This document shows positions 9,880 through 18,134 of a stretch of 49,120 nt of DNA, piece by piece. A program made the translations under genes and the position numbers. The stretch lies in contig CALBTS010000578.1 of the NCBI GenBank assembly GCA_937968035.1, positions 1-49,120 of the forward strand, read 5' to 3'. Source of the stretch: an uncultured Methanomethylovorans sp. (GTDB taxonomy: Archaea > Halobacteriota > Methanosarcinia > Methanosarcinales > Methanosarcinaceae). The notes below the pieces were generated by a model. The model had not been told where the DNA came from. It was given only the letters and a program-made list of their open reading frames with translations, and ran no database searches. Each line of letters opens with the position of its first letter. Position 1 is the stretch's first letter.

Positions 9880-11358
9880 ATGGACATCGAAGAATGGGAG
9901 GAACGTTACTCTATGGCATTTTCCGGTATCAGTGAGATACTGGATAGCATAAATGGCGTCTTTGTTGCATACAACAGCAACGTGGATGCTATTAAGCATG
10001 TCAGTGAAAAGGATATCCACAAACTTATTTCCATAGTGGGGGCAAAAGCAGTGCAGCAAAGAGCTGCGGAATATCCCCGCGAGATCCAGGATCCTGTGGA
10101 CCTTGTCGCAAGGCTTGTGATAGCCATGCGGGATGGCAAAGCCGCAGAAGTTCCCACATATACTACTGATACCCACAAGTGGCTCATGGATAACATGGTA
10201 TTCGATAAAGCCCGCATGGGGGGTCAGGCCGGTATCATTTCCAATCTTCTGGCAAATCTTGGGATCAATAATGTCATAACGTATGTCCCATGGTTGTCCA
10301 AGGAACAAGCCGAATATTTTGTTGACACTCCAAATCTTAAATATCCAGTGATGGAAAACGGTGTTCTCAAGTTAAAGCACCCCCATGATGCCTATGATGT
10401 AAACCAGCGTCCTAAGGTCAATTGGATACTTGAGTTCTCAAAAGGCACAAAAGTTGAATATGCTGAAGAGGTATTTGAAGTTCCCAGGGATAATCGTTTG
10501 ATCATCTCTTCCAGACCCTCATGGCTGCGCATAGACATGAGTGAGCAGCTATATGATCAGATCCCTCACATGAATGGGATGGTCGATGGTGCTATCCTTG
10601 CAGGTTATCAGATGATAAAAGAGAAATATGAGGATGGAGCAACTTATCGTGATTATGTGAGAAAGGCCGTGAAAGTCATCAAAAGGCTAAAGGAAGGGAG
10701 CCCTGACATGCGTATACATGTGGAGTTCACTTCTATTCAGAACAAGGTCATAAGAAAAACTATCCTTAAGGATATTGTGTATAAGCATGTTTCCTCTTTA
10801 GGGCTGGATACGGTGGAGGTAGCTAATGCTCTTAATGTGCTGGGTCACGAAGAGCTGGCATATGCTGTTATCAGTAAAGGTGAGAATAGCATCTCTGCGC
10901 TGTATGAGGGTGCTGTTAAGCTCTTATGCGAACTGAAGCTTGAAAGGGTCCATATACATTCCCTGGGTTTCTACGTATGCGTAGCTTCCAGAGATTTCCC
11001 TCTTACAGTGGAAGAGCACAGGGATGCTTTGATGTTCTCATCGACCCTTGCAGCAGCACAGGCATTGCATGGTGGGATTGGCAGTCTTAAGGAAGGAGAG
11101 ACAGGTCTCAGTGTCCCCATATCCGAAAGAGGACACAATGACCTTGAGCAGCTGGAAAAGTATCTTGTACGAAGGGATGTGTGTACCGGTGCTGAGTTCG
11201 AGGATGGATGTGTTTGTGCTCTTAACCACGACCTTATTGTCATTCCCACAAAAGTGGTACCTGACCCGGTAGCTACCGTGGGAATTGGTGACACTATCTC
11301 AGCAGGTGCATTTACAGCTATCCTTGCTATGCTCAGAAAAAAGAATGAAGCCAACTGA
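9880..11358 (+). CDS. pfkC: ADP-dependent sugar kinase (phosphofructokinase/glucokinase family)
   Basis: 492 aa, close to the usual length. It belongs to the archaeal ADP-dependent ribokinase-like family, which phosphorylates fructose-6-phosphate or glucose with ADP and yields AMP. Sugar-contact motif YNSNVDAI occurs near residue 32 and RMGGQAG near 110. The C-terminal VGIGDTISAGAF holds the catalytic Asp of the GD motif. In methanogens these enzymes serve glycogen breakdown. The start has GGTGA upstream. A paralogue follows 12 nt downstream. Confidence 0.88.
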   Translation: MDIEEWEERYSMAFSGISEILDSINGVFVAYNSNVDAIKHVSEKDIHKLISIVGAKAVQQRAAEYPREIQDPVDLVARLVIAMRDGKAAEVPTYTTDTHKWLMDNMVFDKARMGGQAGIISNLLANLGINNVITYVPWLSKEQAEYFVDTPNLKYPVMENGVLKLKHPHDAYDVNQRPKVNWILEFSKGTKVEYAEEVFEVPRDNRLIISSRPSWLRIDMSEQLYDQIPHMNGMVDGAILAGYQMIKEKYEDGATYRDYVRKAVKVIKRLKEGSPDMRIHVEFTSIQNKVIRKTILKDIVYKHVSSLGLDTVEVANALNVLGHEELAYAVISKGENSISALYEGAVKLLCELKLERVHIHSLGFYVCVASRDFPLTVEEHRDALMFSSTLAAAQALHGGIGSLKEGETGLSVPISERGHNDLEQLEKYLVRRDVCTGAEFEDGCVCALNHDLIVIPTKVVPDPVATVGIGDTISAGAFTAILAMLRKKNEAN

Positions 11359-11370
11359 CAGGAGTATGGG

Positions 11371-12708
11371 ATGAAGATACTCTGTGCATACAATGCCAAC
11401 ATCGATGCCTTGTATTCGATCACCGCAGATGAAGTATGTGCTATGCTCTCTTCTGAGGATACAACAGAGGTGATGGAAAAAATAACTAATCCTCCAGGTC
11501 TTATAAATTCCATGTCCGATTTTCTTGCAGGACTTCTGCTTTGCATGAAAGAGGGCACAGGTGCAGAGTGGCTTATCCACGGACCGGAGGTCTTCAAACT
11601 TCTTAAGGATCAGTTCATCCATAGAGCAAAACTAAGAATGGGCGGCAATATGGGCATAATGGCAAATGTGCTTTCAGAGATGGGTGCGGAGCTTGTGGTT
11701 CCCAATGTGGTTAACCCCACGCCGCGACAACTTTCTTTTTTTTCCAAAAAGGCAATTTATATTCCGGGATCTGCTTCCTGTTCTAAGGAAGCAAAATGTG
11801 AAGATGATGAACCCATACACTTCGTGTTGGATTTCAAAAAAGGAGAGCATGTTGAATACGGAGATATCGTTTTCACAGTTCCGAGGGAGAACCGTTTTAT
11901 TGCTACCTATGATATTATGAACATGTCCCTTCTGGTCAATCCATATTTTGAAGATTATGCTATCAAGCATGCAGGTGAGATGGATGGACTGCTGATCTCG
12001 GGTTTTCACATGATGCTTGAAAAGTATCCAGATGGTTCCACTTTCATGGATAAGCTTAACAAAGTGCTGGGACAGCTGCAGAAGTGGGGTTCTATGAACA
12101 CCAACATGTCAATACACGGTGAATTTGGGCATTTTACTAATAAAGATATGGCTTTGCATGTGTTTTCCAGATTATCTCCCTTTGTAAGTTCTATAGGTAT
12201 GAATGAAGATGAGCTTTCCATGTTAAATTCTGTACATGAAGTGCACGCAGCCAAAATATTGGAGATGGATGTTTTTTCCATACTGGAGGCTGCAAAGCGT
12301 AGCCTGTTGGCCAGCAGCCTTCGGAAAATGGTCGTGCACACAAGGGAATATGTCTTACATATATCCAGGCAGATCGACCTCGATCCCGGATCCCAGCTTG
12401 AGGCCATGAGTTTTGGTGTAACTTGTGCCGGAATTTTTGCATCGGTGGGCCAGCTGCATGACCGAAATAAACTAGGGTCAATGTCTTCAACTCTTAAAGA
12501 GAGCGATTTTGGCCGTGCTCAGACGGAGCGATTAATTGAAACAGCAGCAGCTGTTCGCTCTGGTCGTGGTGCTGTTGGTACATACGATGATCATCAGGTA
12601 TGCATCCTCCCTACATTGCTTAGCGATGATCCGGTTTCCACTGTGGGTCTCGGTGATACGGTAACAGCTTCCATGTTCCTAAGGGAGCTGGAACTGCGGC
12701 AAAAGTGA
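11371..12708 (+). CDS. Second ADP-dependent sugar kinase family protein (divergent paralogue)
   Basis: 445 aa, the same fold as the preceding gene but shorter at the N-terminus. It keeps YNANIDAL at the sugar site, LRMGGNMGIMAN, and a C-terminal TVGLGDTVTASMF with the catalytic GD. The two proteins align over their whole length but are clearly diverged, so this is an old tandem duplication. Because both active-site motifs are present I expect an active kinase, possibly with a different sugar. The spacing of 12 nt and a GGAGT element before the ATG indicate the same operon. Confidence 0.75.
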   Translation: MKILCAYNANIDALYSITADEVCAMLSSEDTTEVMEKITNPPGLINSMSDFLAGLLLCMKEGTGAEWLIHGPEVFKLLKDQFIHRAKLRMGGNMGIMANVLSEMGAELVVPNVVNPTPRQLSFFSKKAIYIPGSASCSKEAKCEDDEPIHFVLDFKKGEHVEYGDIVFTVPRENRFIATYDIMNMSLLVNPYFEDYAIKHAGEMDGLLISGFHMMLEKYPDGSTFMDKLNKVLGQLQKWGSMNTNMSIHGEFGHFTNKDMALHVFSRLSPFVSSIGMNEDELSMLNSVHEVHAAKILEMDVFSILEAAKRSLLASSLRKMVVHTREYVLHISRQIDLDPGSQLEAMSFGVTCAGIFASVGQLHDRNKLGSMSSTLKESDFGRAQTERLIETAAAVRSGRGAVGTYDDHQVCILPTLLSDDPVSTVGLGDTVTASMFLRELELRQK

Positions 12709-12716
12709 GTGATAAC

Positions 12717-13556
12717 ATGTATACCATGGAGTGCACAGATTTCAACCTGGACTATACCCTGGATTGCGGTCAGGTTTTTAGGTGGGATAAAATTGGTGAT
12801 GTGTGGACAGGTGTGGTGCAGGGGGACGTGGTGCGTGCCTGGCAGGATATACAGACGGGCCTTGTACACATTGATTCCAGGTTACCGGAGGACTTTTTCC
12901 GCAGTTATTTCCGATTTGATGATGACCTTGACGGTATACTGAAATCTGTGAATAATGATCAGTATATGGCTAAGGCTATCCGTGGTTACAGGGGGATGCG
13001 CCTTATCCGGCAGGAACCATGGGAATGTTTGATCTCATATCTTCTTGCCACAGCGTGGAGCATTCCTAATATCAAGAACGGTATTGCCAAGTTATCCCGC
13101 ATCTTTGGCGAGGAAATTGCTGAAGGCTATTACAGTTTTCCAGAACCAGGGACTTTAGCGATGGCATGTGATTCTGACCTGTGTGACTGCAGGCTGGGTT
13201 TCAGAACGAATCGCATACGTAAAGCAGCAGCACAGGTAGTTGATGGTGATATAAACCTTGATGAACTTTTTGAGCTTGACTATGAAGATGCTAAAAAGAA
13301 GCTCATGGTATTGGATGGCATAGGAGAGAAAGTAGCGGATTGCATACTACTTTTCGCTTTCGGGAAAATGGACGCCTTTCCCGTGGATACACATGTGGAA
13401 AAAGTGATAAGGACATATTACGGCGGTCATGAGTTCTTTAAAAATGGCATGACCAAAACCAAAATAGGTACATGGGGACGGCAGTATTTTGGAAAGTACT
13501 GTGGTTATGCACAGCAATACCTGTTCTATCAAAAACGACTTGAGGGGCTGAAATGA
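12717..13556 (+). CDS. ogg: OGG1-type 8-oxoguanine DNA glycosylase/AP lyase
   Basis: About 279 aa. The N-terminal domain carries DYTLDCGQVFRW, typical of OGG1-like proteins. The helix-hairpin-helix-GPD region reads LDGIGEKVADCILLF, with catalytic Lys in GEKVADC, followed by FPVDTHVEKV, whose Asp is the general catalytic residue. It excises oxidised guanine from DNA. The frame opens at GTG 12705, overlapping the kinase stop, but ATG 12717 has GTGAT at the correct distance and is preferred; ATG 12726 is also possible. Confidence 0.88.
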   Translation: MYTMECTDFNLDYTLDCGQVFRWDKIGDVWTGVVQGDVVRAWQDIQTGLVHIDSRLPEDFFRSYFRFDDDLDGILKSVNNDQYMAKAIRGYRGMRLIRQEPWECLISYLLATAWSIPNIKNGIAKLSRIFGEEIAEGYYSFPEPGTLAMACDSDLCDCRLGFRTNRIRKAAAQVVDGDINLDELFELDYEDAKKKLMVLDGIGEKVADCILLFAFGKMDAFPVDTHVEKVIRTYYGGHEFFKNGMTKTKIGTWGRQYFGKYCGYAQQYLFYQKRLEGLK

Positions 13557-13734
13557 TCGAAGAGGTTAAAAAGAGCCAGTCTAAAAAATGTGGATAATCT
13601 TAGTATTCTGTTCACCCAGAGCGGAGCATCAGGATCATTTCTCAATGGATGTATATCAAGCCATTTGGCAATGCAGGGCCCATTACATGAAAATGAGCAG
13701 GGTGAAAGTGTTGGGCTTATGACTGTGAAGGTCA
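13557..13734. other. Intergenic spacer, no supported gene
   Basis: An ATG overlapping the glycosylase stop (13553) opens only a 14-codon frame. A 44-codon frame at 13588-13722 and a longer one that runs into the tRNA gene have no good ribosome site and no recognisable product. I see nothing else here. Confidence 0.4.
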
Positions 13735-13850
13735 CGCCGAGGTTGGGATTCGAACCCAAGCACCCCGTCAGGGGAAACCGGTCTCGAGCCGATCGCATAT
13801 AGACTCCTGGGCATTTATTCCGTTGGATTGGTCCGCTCTGCCACCTCGGC
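13735..13850 (-). tRNA. tRNA-Ser(CGA) with a putative 30-nt D-loop intron
   Basis: The minus strand folds as a class II tRNA. The acceptor GCCGAGG pairs with CCTCGGC, with G discriminator and no encoded CCA. The anticodon arm ATCGG-CTCGAGA-CCGGT gives anticodon CGA. The long variable arm has CCCC/GGGG, and the T arm is TTGGG-TTCGAAT-CCCAA. The D arm is interrupted: removing 13799-13828 leaves GCA-GAGCGGACCAA-TGC, a normal serine D arm, and a mature tRNA of 86 nt. A bulge-helix-bulge-like pairing at the junction supports splicing. The family and anticodon are certain; the intron is inferred. Confidence 0.9.
13799..13828 (-). other. Putative archaeal tRNA intron (D-loop, non-canonical position)
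   Basis: On the minus strand, exon 1 ends GGACCA and exon 2 begins ATGCG. Exon GGAC pairs with intron GTCT (one G-U pair), flanked by a CAA bulge on the 5' side and an ATA bulge on the 3' side. Intron TCC and GGA form the inner helix. Cutting after the second base of each bulge, as the archaeal endonuclease does, yields exactly a normal D loop. The outer exon helix is imperfect, so this is a relaxed bulge-helix-bulge. Confidence 0.7.
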
Positions 13851-13880
13851 ACCGCTGTTGCGAACTTGAAGGTCTTACTC

Positions 13881-13890
13881 TTTTATATAG
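13881..13890 (-). promoter_or_regulatory. TATA box of the tRNA-Ser gene
   Basis: CTATATAAAA on the minus strand lies 31-40 nt upstream of the tRNA 5' end at 13850, at the spacing expected for an archaeal promoter with a short 5' leader. It overlaps no essential part of endoQ, whose stop is at 13904. Confidence 0.65.
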
Positions 13891-13903
13891 ATATCGTGGC
13901 GTT

Positions 13904-15148
13904 TCAGAAATCGAACAAAGACTTCTGTTTATCTTTTTTCCCTGCGTGTTCATTTTCAGGTCTTGTGGAAGTAAGATGAGCTTCTCGATCTGCAGGCAAT
14001 TCCAGCCAGCCGTACTGGCCTCCTCCACCCGGATGGATAATGATCTCCTCGTTCCTGAAGGCCATGATGGCATTTACTATTTTACGATCCACAAAGTCCA
14101 TATTTTCAACCGGCACATCCAATAGCACTTTTACCTCGCTGCCAGATCTTTCCACCAGGGAGTTCCAGGCCGTTTGAACTCCCTTGGTGTTTATGCTGGC
14201 ATGTCCCAATGCCATCATTATCACTTCAGAAAGAGGTGCCAGGTGCACATAGGGAGGCCTGTGGTCAGGATGCAGTGGTTCAGGAAGATCTGCAAGTTCA
14301 TTAACCCGGTCTTTTACGCCTTTTTTGATCTGGCCTCTGCACTTACTGCATTTCCAGTTCAGGCTCACAGATTCCTGCATAGTGTAGTGGGTAAAACATT
14401 TGATACATGCAGATTCGTTATATTTGCCTTCCTGAGGATAGAACCCTACATTAAGTGTCGGTCCATAGCCTTCTTTTCTCATGATCGCTTTTTCAAGCCC
14501 TTCAAAAGTTACTTCCGGTACTTCTAATTGTGTGAACTCCCGGGCAAGCTTGTTGACCATTGGAGAGTGAGCGTCGGAATTCGTAAGGAACGTAAGCCTA
14601 TGCAGTTCACTTATGCGGTCTGCGTAGTCACTATCCGCACTGAGTCCAAGTTCAACAAAAGATATGTATCCTGTCATATCTCCATAACAATCTTGTAGAG
14701 AATCATGTGCAGCATACATGGATGTCCAGGGAGTGAATGCATGGCAGGGCCCTATTAATGCACCTATATCCTTTGCAACCTCGGCTAATTCACAACCGTC
14801 CATTCGGACAGTAGGTCTGCCGTCAATCTTTATATCGCCATGTTTTTCCATCTCGATAGCGAGTTCTTCTGCTTTGGATATGGAGGGCAGGATAAGAAGA
14901 TGGTGTACTCTGAACTTATCCTCTATCTCGGTCGTGAGTATAAAGTCAGTGTTATCGATCCTTATAGTTTCATCATCAATGGCCGCTCTTTTTATTTCCT
15001 CAAGCCATTTGGGATGGATACAATCCCCGGTGGCTACAAGGTCAATCCCTTTCTTTGCAGCCTCGACAGTCATTGTAGGAAGTTCCATCCGACCGGAACA
15101 TGCCATTGAATATTTAGAGTGCAGATGCAGGTCTGCATTGATCTTCAT
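13904..15148 (-). CDS. Endonuclease Q-like PHP-domain DNA repair nuclease (TIGR00375)
   Basis: 414 aa. The N-terminal PHP metal-binding domain shows DLHLHSKYS (6-14), ATGDCIHP (39-46) and LTNSDAHSP (188-196). A zinc finger is formed by C248, C251, C267 and C270. The last residues, QKSLFDF (408-414), fit the QxxLxxF core of a PCNA-interacting peptide. The characterised Pyrococcus furiosus member cleaves DNA 5' of deaminated bases and binds PCNA. It is the last gene of the primase-ribosomal operon, 4 nt after PAC2, and it faces the OGG gene across the tRNA. Confidence 0.82.
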   Translation of the reverse strand: MKINADLHLHSKYSMACSGRMELPTMTVEAAKKGIDLVATGDCIHPKWLEEIKRAAIDDETIRIDNTDFILTTEIEDKFRVHHLLILPSISKAEELAIEMEKHGDIKIDGRPTVRMDGCELAEVAKDIGALIGPCHAFTPWTSMYAAHDSLQDCYGDMTGYISFVELGLSADSDYADRISELHRLTFLTNSDAHSPMVNKLAREFTQLEVPEVTFEGLEKAIMRKEGYGPTLNVGFYPQEGKYNESACIKCFTHYTMQESVSLNWKCSKCRGQIKKGVKDRVNELADLPEPLHPDHRPPYVHLAPLSEVIMMALGHASINTKGVQTAWNSLVERSGSEVKVLLDVPVENMDFVDRKIVNAIMAFRNEEIIIHPGGGGQYGWLELPADREAHLTSTRPENEHAGKKDKQKSLFDF

Positions 15149-15152
15149 GGGT

Positions 15153-15932
15153 TTATCCTATGTATCTTAGATCCTCTTCTCCGGTCCCGATCTCTGGCAT
15201 CATCTGGGGTTGTTGTTGTTGCTCGTATTCTTTCAGCCTGGCAACTATCTTTTCCATTTCCTTTGCACGCTCTTCAAGGGAACCAGCATCTATCTCCAGA
15301 TCAAATAGCTTGCAGACTATTTTCAACAATGATTGAGCGCTTTTCGGGTCAACGATGTAACCTGAGGTCATACCCATCAAACATGCAGCATCAATACCTC
15401 TAAGTTTACACAGGCCAAGCATAAGGCCAGAAGCACCCACAATACCTCCTCCAGGCTCGTTTGGTTTGAATTGCACTCCTATTTCTTCAAGCCTGCTTTT
15501 CAATTCAAATCTGCTCACTGCACCCAGCACTTCATCTATATGGGTTAGCTGCCCTGTTGGGAATCCACCCAGAGTGTACACCATTTTTACACCCATCTCT
15601 TCAGCTAGATCGAGGTAAAGCTCACAGAGTTCGTAATGTCCATTGGTGGTATTGCTTTGATGGTCGCCGATAAGTACAAGAAGGTCATGCTCTTTTGCCT
15701 TGCAAACGTAGATCTCATTACTGACCATCCTTATCTCGCTGTTCTCATTAACGAGAACCTGGGGAGGAAAATGAGGAGAATATATTTCAATAAGTTTTAT
15801 GGAAGTAAGTTCTTCCACAAGGTGCTCAGCAACAAGTTTTCCCACATGGCCCACACCAGGAAGTCCCACGATCAATATGGGATCTTTTATATCAACATTC
15901 TTTTCTAGATGAATTACCCTGTTCTCGCGCAT
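15153..15932 (-). CDS. PAC2 (proteasome assembly chaperone) family protein
   Basis: About 259 aa, COG2047-type. Visible landmarks are ILIVGLPGVGHVGKLVAEHL near the N-terminus, LLVLIGDHQS, YTLGGFPTG and the GLMLGLCKLRGIDAACLMGMTSGY segment. The C-terminus is a charged helix ending in a Gln-rich tail (EYEQQQQPQMM). The frame extends to 15980, but ATG 15932 has an AGGGAT site and gives the usual start; this still overlaps nop10 by 41 nt. In archaea PAC2 genes sit beside nop10 and aif2a. Function in proteasome assembly is by homology only. Confidence 0.8.
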   Translation of the reverse strand: MRENRVIHLEKNVDIKDPILIVGLPGVGHVGKLVAEHLVEELTSIKLIEIYSPHFPPQVLVNENSEIRMVSNEIYVCKAKEHDLLVLIGDHQSNTTNGHYELCELYLDLAEEMGVKMVYTLGGFPTGQLTHIDEVLGAVSRFELKSRLEEIGVQFKPNEPGGGIVGASGLMLGLCKLRGIDAACLMGMTSGYIVDPKSAQSLLKIVCKLFDLEIDAGSLEERAKEMEKIVARLKEYEQQQQPQMMPEIGTGEEDLRYIG

Positions 15933-16092
15933 TGGTATCCCTAATCCTTGCAATCCTGCGATATTTTCCATAGGGGTCAAGCGGTGAAAAACGCGGGGGC
16001 AAAGGGTTACCCGCTTTTCCTCCGCAATGAGTACATTTCTCTTTTAAAGTATACTGTCCGCATTGGACACACTTCTTTATCCTGGAACCCAC
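15892..16092 (-). CDS. nop10: Ribosome biogenesis protein Nop10
   Basis: 66 aa with a zinc ribbon (CVQCGQYTLKEKCTHCGG) followed by PPRFSPLDPYGKYRR, the strongly conserved Nop10 signature. It is part of the H/ACA pseudouridylation particle with Cbf5, Gar1 and L7Ae. It begins with GTG. The C-terminal tail of about 15 residues after KYRR overlaps the PAC2 start in another frame and is probably a by-product of that overlap. Confidence 0.9.
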   Translation of the reverse strand: MGSRIKKCVQCGQYTLKEKCTHCGGKAGNPLPPRFSPLDPYGKYRRIARIRDTNAREQGNSSRKEC

Positions 16093-16099
16093 CAGTATA

Positions 16100-16897
16100 T
16101 CACGCCTTTACACTTTCGTTATGACGATGATACACTCCCTGGCCACCCAGTTTGTGTATTGTAGTGATCACAGCATTAGAAGCATTCTTTAATACAGATT
16201 CAGCAGTCTTATAATCAGGTGCAATTACCTTGATCCTGTATCGTGGAGCACCTGTGTATGTTATCTCGACCTTTACTCCCTCTTTCTGGATCTCATTGGC
16301 AGACATTAGTGATCTTTTTATCACTTCGATCCCCTCGGGCAGATAACAGTTCAGATCCACAAAACCGGCGATATCAACAAACGGAAGTTTTATATTCTCC
16401 TGGGCTATCCTGAGAATACTTTTAACTACATTCTTTTTAATTTTCATTTCTACAAAAGGAGCTTCTCCATTGATGGCCGCTTCTTCAAAGGCAGAATGCA
16501 GACTTCCAAAGTTTTCGTGAAGTTTGATCTTAAGCTTATCCAGCTCTTCATCTTTTATTTTAGTTTCCTCTTCAACGAACTGCAGCCATTTTGCAGCCTT
16601 TTGCTCATTTTTCCAATCCTGGATCTTGGCACGTTTCTGGTGTTCATTGACATCTTTGAGGGACAGATCAATGTGTCTGCGGCCAGTATCCACTTTCAGG
16701 ACCTTACATACGATTTTCTGGCCTTCACGTACGTAATCACGTACGTATTTTACCCATCCGGCCTTGATCTCGGAAATATGGATGAATCCTTCTTTTCCGC
16801 CATACTCTTCAAGTGTGGTGTATGCACCGAAGTCCACAACGTCCTTTACTGTGCAGACTACAAAATCGCCAACATCTGGCCACTCATTGATATCCAT
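16100..16897 (-). CDS. aif2a: Translation initiation factor 2, alpha subunit
   Basis: 265 aa. An N-terminal S1/OB domain (DFVVCTVKDVVDFGAYTTLEEYGGKEGFIHISEI) is followed by a helical domain and a C-terminal alpha-beta domain (GAPRYRIKVIAPDYKTAES). It is a subunit of heterotrimeric aIF2, which brings initiator Met-tRNA to the small ribosomal subunit. GTGATC precedes the ATG as a Shine-Dalgarno element. The gene lies between rps27e and nop10, the standard archaeal order. Confidence 0.95.
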   Translation of the reverse strand: MDINEWPDVGDFVVCTVKDVVDFGAYTTLEEYGGKEGFIHISEIKAGWVKYVRDYVREGQKIVCKVLKVDTGRRHIDLSLKDVNEHQKRAKIQDWKNEQKAAKWLQFVEEETKIKDEELDKLKIKLHENFGSLHSAFEEAAINGEAPFVEMKIKKNVVKSILRIAQENIKLPFVDIAGFVDLNCYLPEGIEVIKRSLMSANEIQKEGVKVEITYTGAPRYRIKVIAPDYKTAESVLKNASNAVITTIHKLGGQGVYHRHNESVKA

Positions 16898-16916
16898 CTG
16901 ATCACTTTGAATACAC

Positions 16917-17096
<180 letters not shown>

Positions 17097-17099
17097 TCA

Positions 17100-17378
17100 T
17101 CACTCCGCAAATTCGAATTTCTTTGCTCTGAAGCACGGTCTCTGATGGGACTTATTACACTCTGAGCAGCGATACCTGAGATATATCCTTTTTGTGGGTT
17201 TGTCTCCACCAGGAACCTTGGAGAACTTTCCGCTGTTGCCTATTCCTATCTGGCGCTTCTTCTGTCTTTCTATATGTGTCAGTGAGGAAGCTTTTCCTTT
17301 CTTCACCCTCTCCACCACATGTTCTGTGTGCTTTTTACAGAAAGGGCAGTGTGTTCTGAATCTTTTTGGGATCTTCAT
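17100..17378 (-). CDS. rpl44e: 50S ribosomal protein L44e
   Basis: 92 aa, full length. It starts [20 protein letters not shown], with a first CxxC and a second at RCSEC, together binding zinc. The basic middle carries the [14 protein letters not shown] segment typical of L44e. It is in a tight operon with gins51 upstream and rps27e downstream. Confidence 0.96.
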   Translation of the reverse strand: MKIPKRFRTHCPFCKKHTEHVVERVKKGKASSLTHIERQKKRQIGIGNSGKFSKVPGGDKPTKRIYLRYRCSECNKSHQRPCFRAKKFEFAE

Positions 17379-17402
17379 TATCTACACCTTTATTGATTTG
17401 AA

Positions 17403-18134
17403 TCATAGTTTTGTGATGATGTGTGCAACGTTGCGTTTCACAAGACCTTGTGCGTTAGGGGTCGGTAAAACAACAACATCCTCTGCACTCAGCGTATAAT
17501 CACGATTATCTAAAGCCTTAAAGGTAGGTAAGTCGTTCAGTATTCGCACAACAACGAACTCTTCATTTATATTACTTTTGCCTATTACTTCTGGAATGTT
17601 TTCCCCGGGTACTTCCTGTGTTCTTTCCGGCTCCTTTATTTCAGGCACATCCGAAGTGGTTCGGTCAGGATTTCCTCTTTGATCATGCTGATGTAGGACA
17701 ACATCCATTGAAGTGCTTTCCCTGCAAGGTACGGTCTTTGAAGCTACTATCGTTTCCGGATTGAGTATTGGTTCGAGCAGTTCTCCTCTTGCAGAATTTA
17801 TGGCAGATAATACAGAATCATATATCTTTCTTTCAGCAGGCAATAGTTTGTCCATATCCTGGCTAGGGGACTTTTTGGAAAAGGCATTGGAAGTTGCTCT
17901 TGTAGTGATCTTCTTTATTCTGCGCAGGAATATTACTTCAATGTCCGTGATAGCACTCTGAAGCTCATCCTCCAGCATTCTGGATTCAACGGATCTGGGA
18001 TTATTGATCAGTCTTATCTCATCTTCCAGTTCCCGAATGTACTTAGCTACACTCTCGTAGAAATCAGAACTTAAGGACCTGAGGGAAGAACTGCTCTCAC
18101 TGCGCAGGATATCTTTCAATTCTGTTCTATCCAT
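17403..18134 (-). CDS. gins51: Archaeal GINS51 (Gins15) replication factor
   Basis: 243 aa. An N-terminal helical A domain (about 1-105; FYESVAKYIRELEDEIRLIN) is followed by a low-complexity linker rich in Glu, Pro and Thr, and a small C-terminal beta-rich B domain (about 190-243; VVVRILNDLPTFKALDNRDY, AEDVVVLP). This A-B order is the GINS51 type. GINS joins MCM and the Cdc45/GAN homologue in the replicative helicase complex. ATG 18134 is chosen because AGAGGTG lies 9 nt upstream; it overlaps the stop of the priS remnant by 8 nt. Confidence 0.85.
   Translation of the reverse strand: MDRTELKDILRSESSSSLRSLSSDFYESVAKYIRELEDEIRLINNPRSVESRMLEDELQSAITDIEVIFLRRIKKITTRATSNAFSKKSPSQDMDKLLPAERKIYDSVLSAINSARGELLEPILNPETIVASKTVPCRESTSMDVVLHQHDQRGNPDRTTSDVPEIKEPERTQEVPGENIPEVIGKSNINEEFVVVRILNDLPTFKALDNRDYTLSAEDVVVLPTPNAQGLVKRNVAHIITKL

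Noticed and set aside
13588..13722. 44-codon frame between ogg and the tRNA
   Set aside because: No ribosome site, no hydrophobic or domain pattern; a frame overlapping the ogg stop ends after 14 codons. A frameshifted small gene cannot be shown.
13735..13850. A serine tRNA pseudogene broken in the D arm
   Set aside because: All other arms are perfect, a TATA box is in place, and the extra bases are bounded by bulge-helix-bulge-like pairing; splicing explains the data better.
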